Shown piece after piece: positions 1 through 14,000 of a stretch of DNA of 64,000 nucleotides. A program made the position numbers and the translations under genes. Each line of letters starts with the position of its first letter. The first letter of the stretch is position 1. Source of the stretch: Ciborinia camelliae (Eukaryota; Ascomycota; Leotiomycetes; Helotiales; Sclerotiniaceae); contig JANPYM010000008.1 of NCBI GenBank assembly GCA_025890175.1, positions 797,337-861,336 of the forward strand, written 5' to 3'. The notes under the pieces were generated by a model that was given only the letters and a program-made list of their open reading frames with translations, had not been told where the DNA came from and searched no databases.

Positions 1-3000
1 GATATTTATTTAAAATAAAGAAATTTTCAAATTTACTAATTAATCAAATATATTCTTATTTTATTTTATTTTAATTATTTTATTTTATTATTTTTTTATC
101 TTTCATATTAAAATTATATTACTTATTATAAATAATATTTATAATATTATTTAATAATAATATTCGAAATATATTTTAATTATATACTTTATACCTAACT
201 AAAACTTTTATTAATATAAAAAATATTAATAATATATTTATATTATCTAAAAATTATTTATAAAATATAATATTAAATAAAAAAAAAAATAAAATAAAAA
301 TAATAATATATTATAAATATTAATAATTAATTTAATTCGAAATTGTTTATCTTTATATCCAATTTAAATATAAAAATAAATAATTTCAAATAAAATATTA
401 AAAATTTATATTTATTTTTTAGATTTTTAATTTTTTTATTAAAATCGAAAATTTATAATATAAATTAATATTTAATAACTTTATATTTAAAAAATTTCTT
501 TCAAATTTTTTAAATTCTAATTTTATAAATAATATATTATTATACCTATAAATTTATTAAATATTAATATATTTTTAATAATATTAATTTTTATTTTATT
601 TTATTTATTTTTTATTAAATTTTATAATTAATTAATATTTAAATTATTTATAAATATTATTAATTAATTTAAATTGTTCTTTTTCTTAACTAAAAACTTG
701 ATTTAAAAAAAATTATATTATTTTGTAAAATAACAATTAAGTTTTATAATTAAAAAATGAATATTTATAATTTCGATAATAATAATATTAATTTTGTAAT
801 ATAATAAATAAGTATTTTATAATATTTTTTATATATAAAAAAAATATATTAGTTTAATATATATTAAATATATAAATAATTTAAAAACAAAAAAATATAA
901 ATATTAATTATTGTAAAATTTGTAATATATTTAAAATATTTGTTGATATTATTTATAATATATATTTATTATTTAAATTTAATTTTATAACAAAATTTAT
1001 TATATTACTATATTTTTGTTACAATCCCCATATTATTATTATTAATTATTTAATATATTAATTGTAATTTAATTATTAAATAAAAATAAATAAAAATTAT
1101 AAAAAAATAAATATTTATTTATTTTTAAAGTTTTTCAAATAATAAAGTGTATATAATAAAAAATTAAATAAATATAACAATATTATTAATTTTTAAACAT
1201 TATACCCATTTATTTATATAAATTTATAATTTTTAAATATAATAATCAAAAAAAATATTAATAAATATAAATTAATTTAAATTTTATTATATTATTTATA
1301 AATATATTTTATCTATTTTTTATTTTATTAATATAATTAAATAATAAATATTAATTATATAAAATAATAAATTTCCTAGCCAATTTTTAATTTTATTTGT
1401 TTTTTTTAATTAAAAATAAAAAATATATTATTATATTTTATTATTTTATTATTTTTAATTAAAATAATTTAAATTTTAAAATTATATTATATTTTATTAA
1501 TAATAATAAAATTATTTATTATAATTAAATCTAAAAAATTAATAATAAATTATATCCAAAAATTAAAATATATTTTAAAATAAATATTTATATTATAAAG
1601 ATTTAAATTAAAAAAATATATTAAATAATAATTAATATTTAAAAATAATATAATATTATTATATAAAATTTAATAAATTTATTATAATAAATTAATAAAA
1701 TTTTTAATAAAAATAAAAAGTATAATATAAATTTAAATAATAATTTTATAAATATTAAATATTACAAATTATTATATATTCTAATTTTTTTATTATTTTT
1801 TAAATATTAAAAATTATAAATAAAAAAAAATATAAATATATAAATATTAATATAATAATATATTTATATATATTTTATAAATAAATTATAAAATATAAAA
1901 TAATAAATAAATAATATATTTAATATTAAATAATTAAAAATAATTGATAGATAATTTTTTATAAAAAATCTTAAAATTATAATTATAAAAATTTAATATC
2001 TTAATTATAATTTAATAAAATATTATTTTTTAATATATTTTTAAATTTAAATTTAAATTATTATTTATTAAATTTTAATATAAAATTACAAAATTTTGTA
2101 TTAATTAATATAATATATAAATATTATATAAATAAAACTTTTAATTTAAATATATATTAACTTTTTTACAAATTTATTATTTATAATTTTATAATAAAAT
2201 TTTGTTTTAAAAAAATCTTTATTTTTATAATCAAAACAAATATTTTATATTTTTTAAAAAATATTTTATAAATAAAAACAAAATTAAATTGAAAAATTAC
2301 TTTATATTTAAATATTTTAATTATAACAAAATTATTTTAATTAAAAATAATATATTTATCTAATATTAAATTTGTTTAATTAATATATTAAAACTATTAA
2401 ATTATATTAATTTTTAAATTAATAATATTTAATATTTAATAATCTTTTTTAAAAGCTTTTTTAATATTTATTAAAAATATATTTAAAATATTTAAGTTTT
2501 TATATATAATAAATAATTTAAAAACTTTAAATATTTATATTAATAAAAGTTTTTGTAAAACAATTGTTTTTTAATATATTTTATTATTTTTATATTTTAA
2601 AAAATTATTTTTATTATTTTTAATATTAATTTTGAATATTAAAAATTTTGCAAATATAATAAAATATTATTTAATAAAAATAAAAAAAGTTTATATAATT
2701 TTTAAATATATATTTTTAAAAACTTTATAATAATATAAAAAAATAATAATATATAAATTTTTTTTAAATATAAAAATTTTTTTTATAATATAATTATTAA
2801 AAAAACAAACCCAATTTTTAAATATTCTAAATAATATTAATATAAATATATAAATATATAAAATAATATTTCAAAAAATAAAATCTTAAAAAATATTAAG
2901 AAATTTTATTTATATTTAAATTTATTAAAAAAAACATTATAATTAAATATTGTTTCAAAAAATATTATTTATATAATTAAATAAATTTTTTAATATATAT

Positions 3001-6000
3001 TTGATCTTAATAATTATAATATAAACTTTTTAATTTTTTTATTATTAATTAAAATTGAAATTAATCTAATAATATTATTAAACTAATTTATAAAATTATT
3101 ATTAATTTGTATATTAAATTTGTTATTTTTAATCTTTATTATCAAAACAATAAATAATATTGAATTTCCAAATAATAGATTTTTAAATAAAATAATAAAC
3201 TTTATAACAAACTTTATAACAAATCTTGATTTATTAATTCCATAAAATTTTTTATATAATATAATAATAAATTTAATTAATTTTATAAATATTATACAAT
3301 TATATATAATAATCTTAGATATTTTAGATTAATTTATAATGGCAATTATTAATACTATAATAATCGAAATTGATTTAATAAAAATAAAAAAAATATATAT
3401 AATTATTTTTATAACATTTAAATTCAATATTTTTATTTTAAATCAAAATTTTTATATAATAATTTTATAAAAAGTTTTCTTTATATAAAATTATTAAAAC
3501 TAATATCAAAAAATAAATAAAATAAAAACAATTAATCAATTTAATTTCTATATTAATTAAAATTTTAAATAATAAAAAAAATTTTGAATTTATCTTTAAT
3601 TAAAAAAAAAAAAAATATTCTTAATTTAATAATATAACTTGTTTTTTCGTTTTTATTAAATATAATATTAATCAAAAATTTTTATATTAATTTCTTTAAT
3701 TCAAAAAATTCAAAATACATTAAATTTATTAAATAATTACAAATAATATTTAAAATTAATAAAAATCTTATTAAAAAAGATTTTCCTTTTTAAAACCTTT
3801 ATTTATTATATAATATTTTATTTTTGATTTTTAATAACATTATATAATAATATCGAAAATATTTAATATAATAATATATTTTTTTTATATTTATAATATT
3901 AAAATCTAAATTTTATTATTCTTTTTTATTAATAATATAAAAACAATATCTTCAATTAATATTTTATCTTATAAAATTAATATTTTCGTTATTTATTAAT
4001 ATATTATTAATAAATATTATAATAAATCCAATAATAAAAACAAATTTTCTATTTATTTTGAATTTAATTTTTTTATTAAATTTTATTAATTTATTAATAT
4101 ATATTATAATTTCTTTAAAATCCGATTTATATAAATTTAAAAAAATTATATATATAAATTTATCTTGAAATTTTTCAATTATATTAAATCTAATTAATTA
4201 AATATAAATATTTATTAATAAATAATATATATTAAAATAAAGACCAAAAGTATTAATAAAATATATAATAAAAAAAGATATTATAACTTTATTAATATTA
4301 TAAATATAAAAATAATAAATATAAATTATAATTTCAAGTTTTTTTATTAAAAAATAATATTGAATAATAGAATATATTTCAATTTATTTAAAATTAACTA
4401 TTTTTTTAATATAATTTATAATATAGAATTTAATAATTTTTTTTTTAAAACCTAATATTTTAATTTTAAAAAAATATTATATAAATAAATTAATAATAAT
4501 TCGAAAAATATTTATAAATAAAACTATTTTTAATAAATTTTCAATAAAAATTATTTCCCTATTTTTTATAAAAATATAAAAAACATTTAAAATATTCGAA
4601 AAAATTAAAGGTAATTTTAAATGTTTTATATATAATTTTAATATTAAAATTATTTTACCTAAAAATGTAATTTTAGATTTATAATCCTTATCAATATTTC
4701 GAATTCAATTTATTAATTATTTATTATTATATTTTATTTGTCAAAAATATATAACAAAATTGAATAAAAAAAACATTTCTTTATTTTGTGATTATATAAA
4801 TTTATTAAATATTATTCGAATTAATAAATTTCAGATTTTTTTATAATATATTTTATTAAACGAATCTATAAAATGTGTTATATTAAAATATATTTAATTT
4901 GTTAATTTATTATTTTTCAAAATAACTTTAAATAAAAAAATAAAATTAAATTAATAAAATTTTTTTTTATTAATTTTTAATATTAATTAATATTTTGATT
5001 TTGTTACTAATAAAAAAAGTTTTTCAAATATTAATTATATATCCTTTTTTTATTATAAAAGAAAAAATAAATATAAAATAGTTTTTTGTTTTAATATATT
5101 TATTATTTTGGATAAATTTTTAATATTTTTAAAATTAATTATTAAATTAAAAATCTTTAATAACAATTTATATTATTTACAAAATATATTGTTTTTTTTA
5201 TATTAATTATTTATTTTTAATTTAAAAATATTAGGCTTAATTATTTTATTATAAAATCTATAATTTATTTATTCTAATTTATTTTTTAATAAAATTATTA
5301 TAAATATAATTGATAGGTTTGTAAAAAAAAAAAATATTATTTTTTATATTAAATTTGATTAAAATAAATTAATAATATTTTTTTTCGATAATAATATTAA
5401 TATAAATAATATAATAATTATTATTTTTTTTATTTTTTTATTATTAATATTTTAATTAAAATTTTTAATTTTTTTAATTTTGTTAAAAATTTATTTAATA
5501 ATAAACTTTAAATTTATTATCATAACAAATTTTTTTTTATAATATTTATTTTTAATATTATTAATATTATTAATATTAAATTATTAATAATTTTTAAAGT
5601 TTATCTCAAAAATATTTATTATTAAATTATTTTTTATTATAAAATTTTTTATTATCTTAAAATTCTTTATTATTTTGGATTGAGAATTATTAAAAAAATT
5701 TGATATTAATTAACAATTAACATTTATATTTATTATTTTATTTTTATTGTGATATATAGTGTATATTGTTTATATTAATTTTTATATATTTATATCAGGA
5801 ATTTTAACATTTAAAGTTTTTTTAAAAAAGAAATTATAATTATAATTATATATATTTAATAATAAAATAATAAAAATTTGTAATAAAAATATATTAATAA
5901 AAATATAATATATATTAATAAATATATAATATAAAATAAATAAAATATATTCGAAAAAAAATCGGAAAATAATATATTATCTTTAAAACTTAAATTAAAT

Positions 6001-8462
6001 TTAAATTTTTGTTTTTTTAATAAGTTTTATCTTTGTTATTAATATATATTTATAAAAAAATAAATTAGTTTATTTGAAATTTTTTTTTACAATAATTAAA
6101 TTAATAAAATTATATTATTTAAAATATTATTATTATATTGATTTATATTTTATTAATAATTCAATTGATTTAATATTAAAATATATTAATTTAATATTAA
6201 TATAAATCTATAATATAGTGTGGTTTAAAAGTAAATTATATAATTTATTTGCAAAATAATAGTTTAAATTTTATAAAAAAAAATTTATTTTATACAAATA
6301 TAAACTTAAAATTTTAAATTTAAATTATATTTTATTTATTTTTATTATCTCCATTTTTTATTTAAATAAAAGCATATTATACTTTATATTTTTTATTATT
6401 TTATTTATTTAATTATTTTTTGTTATAATAACTTTATATATTATTTTTTTTAATATTTTATAAAACTTATTTGAAATCAATATTAAAATTATATTATTAT
6501 TATTATTAAATAATAATTTATTAAATAAAAAATCAATTATAATTATATATTATATTTAAATATATAATTTTAATTTAATAAAATCGAAATTTATTAATTT
6601 TTTTATATATCAAAACAATAATAAACTATTTTTTTTTCAAATAATTATATTTAAAAAAAAAAATATATTATTTTAATAAAAAATTACAATTTGAATAAAT
6701 ATTAATAATATTGCAAAAAATATATTTACGAAAAATGTATTTATTACTTTTTTTAATAATATTAAAAAATTAAAAATTTAATTTAAAAAAAACTAGATTA
6801 AAATTAAAATATTAATCTTATCAATAATAAAAAAATTTGATATAAACAAAATAATTTTTAATTCAAAATTTATTTAATAAAATAAAAATTTTGTTAAAAA
6901 AATAATTTAAATTTTTTTAAACGATTTTAATAATATAATAAATAAAAATTTTATTTATAATTTATTTTTAAATATATAATAATAAATAATTTGAAAATTT
7001 GATAAAAAATCTTATTAAATATTTTTTTTATTTATAAAATATAATATAAATATTAAAAATAAATTTGTTAATAAGAATATTATAATTTATTATTATTTAT
7101 TAAAATTAAATTTAAATAAATTAAATATAATAATAATTTATACTATAATAATAATAAAAACAAAATATTTAAAATAAAAAACAATTAATTATTTAATAAT
7201 AAATTTTATTTTTTTTTATATTAATTATTAAATATTAATTGTTTTTATTATTATATTAAAAATATATTATAATTATTAAAATATTAAATATTAATAAAAA
7301 TAGTTTTTTAAAAAATAAAGTTATTATATTATTTTAATTAATAAATTATTTTATTAAAAAATTAATTTAAAAAAGTTTTTATAAAGTTTTTTGATTTATA
7401 TATAATTTAATTATTTAAAATAAAATAAATTTAATAAATATATAATATCGAAAAAATTTTTATAATAATTTTTGTATATAAATATATATATATAATATTA
7501 TAATTAAAAAAAAAAAGATTATTGAAAAAAATAATAAATGTAAATTTTTTTAATAAATATAAAAATTAATAATTAATAAAAAATAATATATTTAAAAAAA
7601 TGATTTTACGAAAATATAAAATATAATTAGTTTTAAAAAAAAATAAAAAAAAAAAAAATAATTATATTATTAATAAAAAGCTAAAATTTTGTATTAACAA
7701 AAAAGTTAATAAAGGAAATTATTATTAAAAATAATAAAATTTTTTAAAAATAATAAAAAAAATAATAATATAAAAGTTTTTTTTTTTTTATAAATAATAT
7801 TCTATCTATTAAAATTTAAATAAATAATATTTAAAATATATTTTATTATATATATTAAAATAAAAATTAATTTATAATAATAATAATTTAATATTAAATA
7901 AAAAAATTAATATATAAAAATATTTTATTATATAATAACAAAATAAAAATTTTAATTTATTATTTTAATTTTATTAATATTTTTAAAAGTTTTATATTTT
8001 ATTTATTTATTATTTATTTATACAATTATAAAGCTTTTTTATTATTTTATAAAAAAATCTTAATTTTAATTTCTAATTTTTAATTTTTTATTTAAATATA
8101 TTATTATTTAAAAAAAAATATTTATTAAATAATAATTTTAAATATATTTATAATTTAAATTATATTAATAATAAATTACAATTAATATATATTTGTTTTT
8201 CAAAATATATTAGAATATAATATTAAACAAATATAAAAAATCAAATAAATATAAATTTATATCAAATATATAATATAATATTAATATAAATAATATTTAA
8301 TATAAATATTTAAATAATATTAATTTTTATTAAATATAAAACGAATTTAAAAAAAATCATTATTTTTTTTTAAAAATCTATATATTTTATTATTTATTAT
8401 TAATATTATTTAATATTTTTTTTTTTATTATATTATATCCAATTTAATTATTAATTTATTAA
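1..8462. repeat. Extremely AT-rich block, probable RIP-degraded repeat DNA
   Basis: The stretch is almost pure A and T, with only scattered G and C, and the change to normal composition near 8462 is abrupt. No open reading frame of useful length and no gene was recognised in it. Blocks like this in ascomycete genomes are usually transposon remains mutated by repeat-induced point mutation, or pericentromeric or subtelomeric DNA. The source element cannot be read by eye, so the RIP origin is inferred from composition and context. Some CpA dinucleotides remain, so a RIP index (TpA/ApT) would be needed to support it. Confidence 0.8.
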
Positions 8463-8639
8463 ACATCCACCCTATAACAATTTCTCAAACCCTCTAATCT
8501 CTCTAAGGTAAGCATGGACATTTTAATAGATGGCTATTGGCTCCACAACGGGTATTCGTCCCGAGTTTCACCAAGCCGAGGCACTGTATCAATAACTTCA
8601 ATTTACATTTATGAGGGACAATTCCTTCCATTTTCCACC

Positions 8640-9224
8640 ATGAATGTCTCCAAAGACCCGTTTCTCTTTGCGCCCATACCAAAGGAAACTGCAAGCCATT
8701 TCTCCCTGACACCATGGTGCAAACCCATTCTCGAAGACCGCTCCCTTCACCCCTTTACTTCCGAGTCCCGAATCCTCAAAGAACACACCGGTGATACCTT
8801 TACAGCCATCACCCTCTGTAGCTCCGAAACAATCCCATATTTCCAATGTTTCTACTCTCAGCCTACCTCTACTCGACCTTTTGGCGAAGTTGTCTCTTTG
8901 ATGAGTTTTGGTACACATGTCAATGGCCATATCGATACTGCGCATGGCGGGTTCATTGGAGTTTTATTAGATGACATGATAGGTTGTGCGGCAGAAATCT
9001 TCAGATCAAAGGACGAAAGCACCATGACGGCGTATTTAAATATCACATACAAGAAACCGATCAAGACACCGGGGGTTGTGTTGGGAAGGAGTTGGGTGGA
9101 GAGGAAAGAGGGGAGCAAGCTTTTTGGGAAGGCTACCATTGAGGATGGAGATGGAGTGGTGCTGTCTAGTGGAGACGCGTTGTTTATTATTATGGATAGG
9201 GTGAAGTTGAGGGGAAAGCTGTGA
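8640..9224 (+). CDS. Hotdog-fold thioesterase family protein (PaaI/4HBT type)
   Basis: This 194-residue protein carries the hotdog core: HGGFIGVLLDDMIG at about residues 102-115 (the HGG turn and long central helix), followed by a beta sheet with LNITYKKPIKTPG and a GKATIEDGDG strand. Proteins of this family hydrolyse acyl-CoA thioesters; the substrate is not evident here. The frame is open upstream to 8514, but the ATG at 8640 is preceded by CCACC, a good eukaryotic context. A GGTAAGC just before 8514 could be the donor of a 5' leader intron, so 8640 is preferred as the start. It is the first gene after the AT-rich block, about 180 bp from its edge, and shows no sign of decay. The family is fairly sure, the start moderately so. 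Confidence 0.72.
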   Translation: MNVSKDPFLFAPIPKETASHFSLTPWCKPILEDRSLHPFTSESRILKEHTGDTFTAITLCSSETIPYFQCFYSQPTSTRPFGEVVSLMSFGTHVNGHIDTAHGGFIGVLLDDMIGCAAEIFRSKDESTMTAYLNITYKKPIKTPGVVLGRSWVERKEGSKLFGKATIEDGDGVVLSSGDALFIIMDRVKLRGKL

Positions 9225-9791
9225 ATGAATCCTTCATCTATTAGGATACTGGATACGAGTCGATCAGATACGAAACATTCGATGTTTAGACGTCCATCGG
9301 ATTTAAAGCCACGAACCTATTCTTATACCAAGATGACACACAAGAAACAAAGACACCGCTTATAGAACTTGTGGAAAGACAGTACCTATGTACCTAATAT
9401 TACATGGTTTAAACGACACAACATTTAACATACAACATTCAGTCGAGTCCACCATTCCGGACATCCTTGACATCCAAAAAATTCCATTTTCCTTGCTATT
9501 TGCAAACAATTTTTTTTTCCTCCTTGAAGCCTCACGTTTCTGACAGCCACTACACTGTTCAGATATAGTGAGGATTCTTCCCTTCATCTTCTGCATGCAT
9601 TTCTATAAATATCTGGTTCATTTGACTGGCTCAAACGAAGTCGTTTTATGCTTTCAACTCATTCTTGTCATCTCGGTGAACGTAGTACTTACTCTTCTTC
9701 TCCTCAAGCTTAGAGAGTTGATACAAGATCGAGTGCAGGAAGGAAATTCCTTTATTATTTAAGTGGATGGCAAATATTGAAGTTACACGCG
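9225..9791. other. Intergenic stretch without a recognisable gene
   Basis: This is the downstream region of the thioesterase gene. Only short frames are open on either strand (for example 9568-9762) and none has protein-like features or a convincing start. No RNA gene or repeat was seen. Confidence 0.5.
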
Positions 9792-10664
9792 ATGATGAAT
9801 TTCTATAACCACTATACTGACTCGGAAATGCCCCGGCTAATAAATCTACATGTTAATAAGATACATAGTATCATATCCTTTATATACCAAAGTATAACTT
9901 TTAGAGCGTTTGAAAACAGTCTAGAATCTAAGTTCAATGTTCTAAAGGAAGTATATAGGGCCAACCTACGCCTCTTCAAAATTACATGGAAACTTAAAGA
10001 CACTAAACTCAAAAAACCCCCCCATTTTTCGCTTAAAACCTGCAAAAAGATTACTCTGGTATCTTGGGCGAAACAAAATCCTTCACTCAAAGAGGCTCCG
10101 TTACCCAAATACCATGGAGTCCGGAAATGGGCTATCGATATCTCCAACCTCTTTTCCTCGCAACCGACTGTTTTCCCCCAACCAAATGAACCAACTACGG
10201 TCCACTATAGCGACTTCACGCAACGCAATATCATACATTTCCTCGAGAATTGTCCAGCAGAGAGCCAGAAGTTAGTGTTCAATATATTTTTGCAATGGTC
10301 CTGTTTTGTATTGTGCACAATCGCGGAAAGGAAAGGATTCGAGTTGATAAATACCTACCAAACCGTCCACCTTGGCCTTATTCACGGAAATCGCTCTATG
10401 GAAATCGGAGAGCCTCGACCTGGAATAGGATTCCGTAATGCTTATCTTGCATCGACTAACTCGGGGTCCTCGGGCTCCTAATCCTGAACCCCTCCATATG
10501 ACTAACACATCGCATTCGATGTCGAGGACGATCCGTGGAGGGAGATTAAAAATCATGCGCGGGATCACGTTGCAGGTAGTACACCATGGATATTGGAGGT
10601 ATGGAAAAGACCAGACCCAGGGACCGGACGTTGGATGGAATCGATGAAGTCTATGGTGGAATAA
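9792..10664 (+). CDS. Unrecognised ORF or gene relic
   Basis: A frame is open from the ATG at 9792 to a stop at 10479-10481 (about 229 residues). I do not recognise the product and see no domain, signal peptide or membrane segment. After three stops the same frame opens again at 10527-10664, where it reads like real protein (EIKNHARDHVAGSTPWILEV, ending MKSMVE). A GACTAAC branch-like word and an AG at 10525-10526 precede that piece, so it may be a terminal exon. I could not find a donor that joins the two parts cleanly. The block could be a gene with unrecognised introns or a decayed remnant near the AT-rich DNA. Confidence 0.25.
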
Positions 10665-11084
10665 GGCCTGAACTCACGAAGAAATGAGATTTTTCACGCC
10701 GTCCTCGGTTTTATAATCGCTTCATTCAAGCAGATTGTTCCTGTGTAAATTGGCCAGTTCTCATCACTTATACATCTGAGAACTTAACGTAGGTAGGTAA
10801 TTATAGATTGTTTTAGGCCTCACGCCCTCTATTGTTTTACTGATAGGTAGGTACTCGAATATTGAAATTTCGTATTGTACTTTGAAGAATATAACCATAT
10901 TGTTAATGCGTTCTTTCTTGTATTAAAAGAACAATCTTAGGTATCTTATTATGATGATGATGATGTATTTTAATTTAATGGCTCCTAGAATAAGAAATAA
11001 CTTTTGTATCAATCAATATACCTACTAAATAAATGAACCTCCCCGTCCTCCAACCTCCAACCTCCAACCTCCAACCTCAGCCCT
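10665..11084. other. Intergenic stretch
   Basis: No gene is visible. The stretch is AT-leaning, has a short ATG/GAT run near 10950-10965, and ends just past the stop codon of the ABC transporter on the minus strand, so part of it is probably the transporter's 3' untranslated region. Confidence 0.5.
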
Positions 11085-14000
11085 TCAATATTCCACTCCG
11101 TGGAGCCTACACATCCCCCCAAAAACCGAATCCCCACAAGCCAGCAGCTCTCCCGGCGCTCCACTCTCAACCACCTCACCCCTATCCAAAACAACAATGT
11201 GGTCATAGTCCATAATCGTATCCAGCTGATGCGCAACCGTGATGATCGTCTTTCCTTGGAAATTGGCGTGCTCGCGAAGGATCTTTTGCATTAGGGTTGA
11301 GGCGGTTTGGTCCACGCTAATTTTGGGTTTGGGTTAGCATTTTTGATTGTGATGGTTTGATGGTTTGATGGCGATGTCTAGGTTGGAAAAGGGAACACGG
11401 AATGTGGGGATGTTTGGTGCAGGTAGGCACGCTTAGGTTCTTATGACAGTTTTACTTCCTTGGTTCATGGAATGTGGAATATGGGGTATTGAAAGCCCTG
11501 TGTCTCTCTGATATTGAATAATTGAACGCGTTGGCGACAATGCCAGCCTCGAACATAATGAGAATGTTGCGTTGTGATACCCAATATAAACGGCAATATG
11601 GGCAGAGGAGGAGATAAAGAAAGAAAGAGATATACATACTTGCTCGTCGCCTCATCCAAAACAACAATCTTACTCCTGTTGACCATCGCCCTTGCAAGCG
11701 CAAAAAGCTGTTTTTGTCCCTGACTCAAGATCTCATCATTCAACTCTCCCCTCAATCCTCCAGCCCTTTCAACCGTGTGCCAGAGCCCCACGCTCTCCAA
11801 TGCCGCCCGCATATCCTCTTCCGTTGCCATTCCCCTCGGATCTAAATTTTTAGATACCATTTTGTGGAAGAAATACGGCTCTTGAGGAATAAAGTTCAAG
11901 GTGGAGCGGACGACGGATCGTGGGATTGTGGAAATGCCAATGTTGGAGATGGTGATGAATCCGGATTCGAGATCGATCATACGCGCAAGGGCAAGGAGCA
12001 ACGAAGATTTTCCACTGCCGCTGCGGCCTACTATCGCGACTTTATGGCCTGTGGGGATGCTTATAAAAACATTCTTGAGAACGGGGGCTCCTGTCTGGTT
12101 ATAAGTAGCTGACACATTGTTGAATTCCACATTGCCATTTTCTGGCCAACCTTCTGGCGGGTGATTCTCTTCTCCCGGTTTATCTTCCGGTGGAGTGTTT
12201 TCCTGGAACTTTTGTATTCTTGAGACGGCGCCGAGGGACGTCTCCAGGGCCGTCCAGTTGATGACGATCATTTTCAATTCTTGACTTATGGACATGAGAT
12301 TCAATAATGCTACGCCGATAGAACCTGTTGATGTGGACTGTAGTTTTACGGCTACTGCAACCAAGATCACGGATGTAGCTGCTATGAGGAGCTCAAGGAC
12401 TAGTTGAAGCCAACGCTGGACCATGTAGAGAAGATAGAGAGGCTTTTGCGACTCATCGACCAATTGGTGGTTGTGTTCTATGCTAGACTGTAACCAGTTA
12501 AAAGAGCGAATAGTGGAAAGGCCGTTGAGGGTTTCGATGAAATGAGTGTAAAGAGGACTTTTGGCTTCAAGATCTAGAAGGCGTAGCTGTCGAGACGTTC
12601 TCAGATAGAAGCTTTGGATATAGTAGAGTAGATAGACGAGGAAAGGATAGGAAATGGCGACATAAGGAGTGGCACGAGCGATAAGAATGAGTTGAACTAT
12701 AGCAACAAAGCCAGCAGAAACAGTCTCAAGGAGAGCCGTGGGTAGTTCACCATCAATGAGAAGGAGGTCTTGGGAGAATCGATTCGTGGTAATTCCCGTG
12801 TCTGTGGTGCTGAAGAATGAAAGAGGGGCAGCCATGACGGTTGACAGGAGAACTCCATGCAACGAGGTGCCAATCTTGACGGCTATCGTAGTCAAGGTGA
12901 ATCCAGCGAAGAGAGCAAGGAATGCCAATGCAAGAATCTGGAATGCAGCATATACGCCCAGATAGTAGGCATTATGGTTGTCCTTCGATGCCGATGCGTT
13001 ATCAGTTGCCCAAAATTGGAGCCATACAGGACCGATAGTAGATGTCACTGCCCAGCCGCATTGAAAGACTGTGAATAAAAGCATTTTCCAAGCTCCAATG
13101 CGAGAGAACAAGTACCTGTAGATGGAAGGGTCACCCAGACGCCTCGTCAAGTCTTCAGCTGTCTCATGCACGGGCAACTCTTCTTCAAGTGAAAGCTCTG
13201 CTGTTACCTGTACTTTTTCTTGTTCCATAGCCTTCGTACCATGTTCCACAGGTCTGTCGTGAACGGCCAGTGACATAATATAAGCTGAGGAACGATTCAA
13301 AACTTCAAAAGTCCCGCTATCCGCCACACTACCATTCTCACTCAAGGCAATGATGTGATCGGCATTGGGAAGGAGGTCGATATCGTGCGTTCCCAGTATA
13401 ACAGTAGTTCCCATTCTGCATAGTAACCCCCGAGCACTAAAAACATTTTCAAAAACATGCTGCTTTGTTGTGATATCTAATCCACTCAGCACATCGTCGA
13501 ACACTGCTAAACTTTTACGAGCATAGACGGCGCGAGCTATGGCAACTCTTTGACGCTGGCCTCCACTGAGACTTACTCCTTTGCTACCAATGCGGGTTTG
13601 ATTACCCCCCGAAAAAGAAGATAAAACTTTTTTTAGATCGACAGCCCGCATTACAGTATCGTACCAAGCTTCGTCGAAATCGGAGAACCCTACAATGTTT
13701 TGTTGGAGTGATGCGTTGATGAGGAAGGGGTTATCGGCACAGTAAGCAATTGAGGAACAGCGAGGAGTCTTTATCTGAATTTCACCCTTCGAGCATGGAA
13801 GTTCACCAATAATGGCCCTCATCAAAGTACTTTTCCCACTAGCCACTGGCCCCACGATCATTGTTAGTTTTGAGGCGGGAATATCAACGTTGACTTCACG
13901 CAGGACCAGATTCTCGGTACTCCATCCGAACTCTCCATTGCGTATGCTTAAAGCAGTCCCAGCCTCAACACTCTTCTCTTTCTGGAAATCATACATTGAT

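Noticed and set aside
1..8462. Possibility that the AT-rich block is mitochondrial DNA
   Set aside because: No mitochondrial gene, tRNA or long ORF can be read in any frame, and it is continuous with nuclear genes.
8514..8639. N-terminal extension of the thioesterase
   Set aside because: The first 42 codons are not family-like, begin at a possible splice donor, and the ATG at 8640 has a much better context.
11465..11640. C-terminal read-through of the ABCC frame after LDEATSK
   Set aside because: The frame remains open by chance in an intron; a GTATGT donor after the Walker B and a GCTAAC...TTAG acceptor restore the family's NVDQTAS and H-loop in the exon at 11085-11316.
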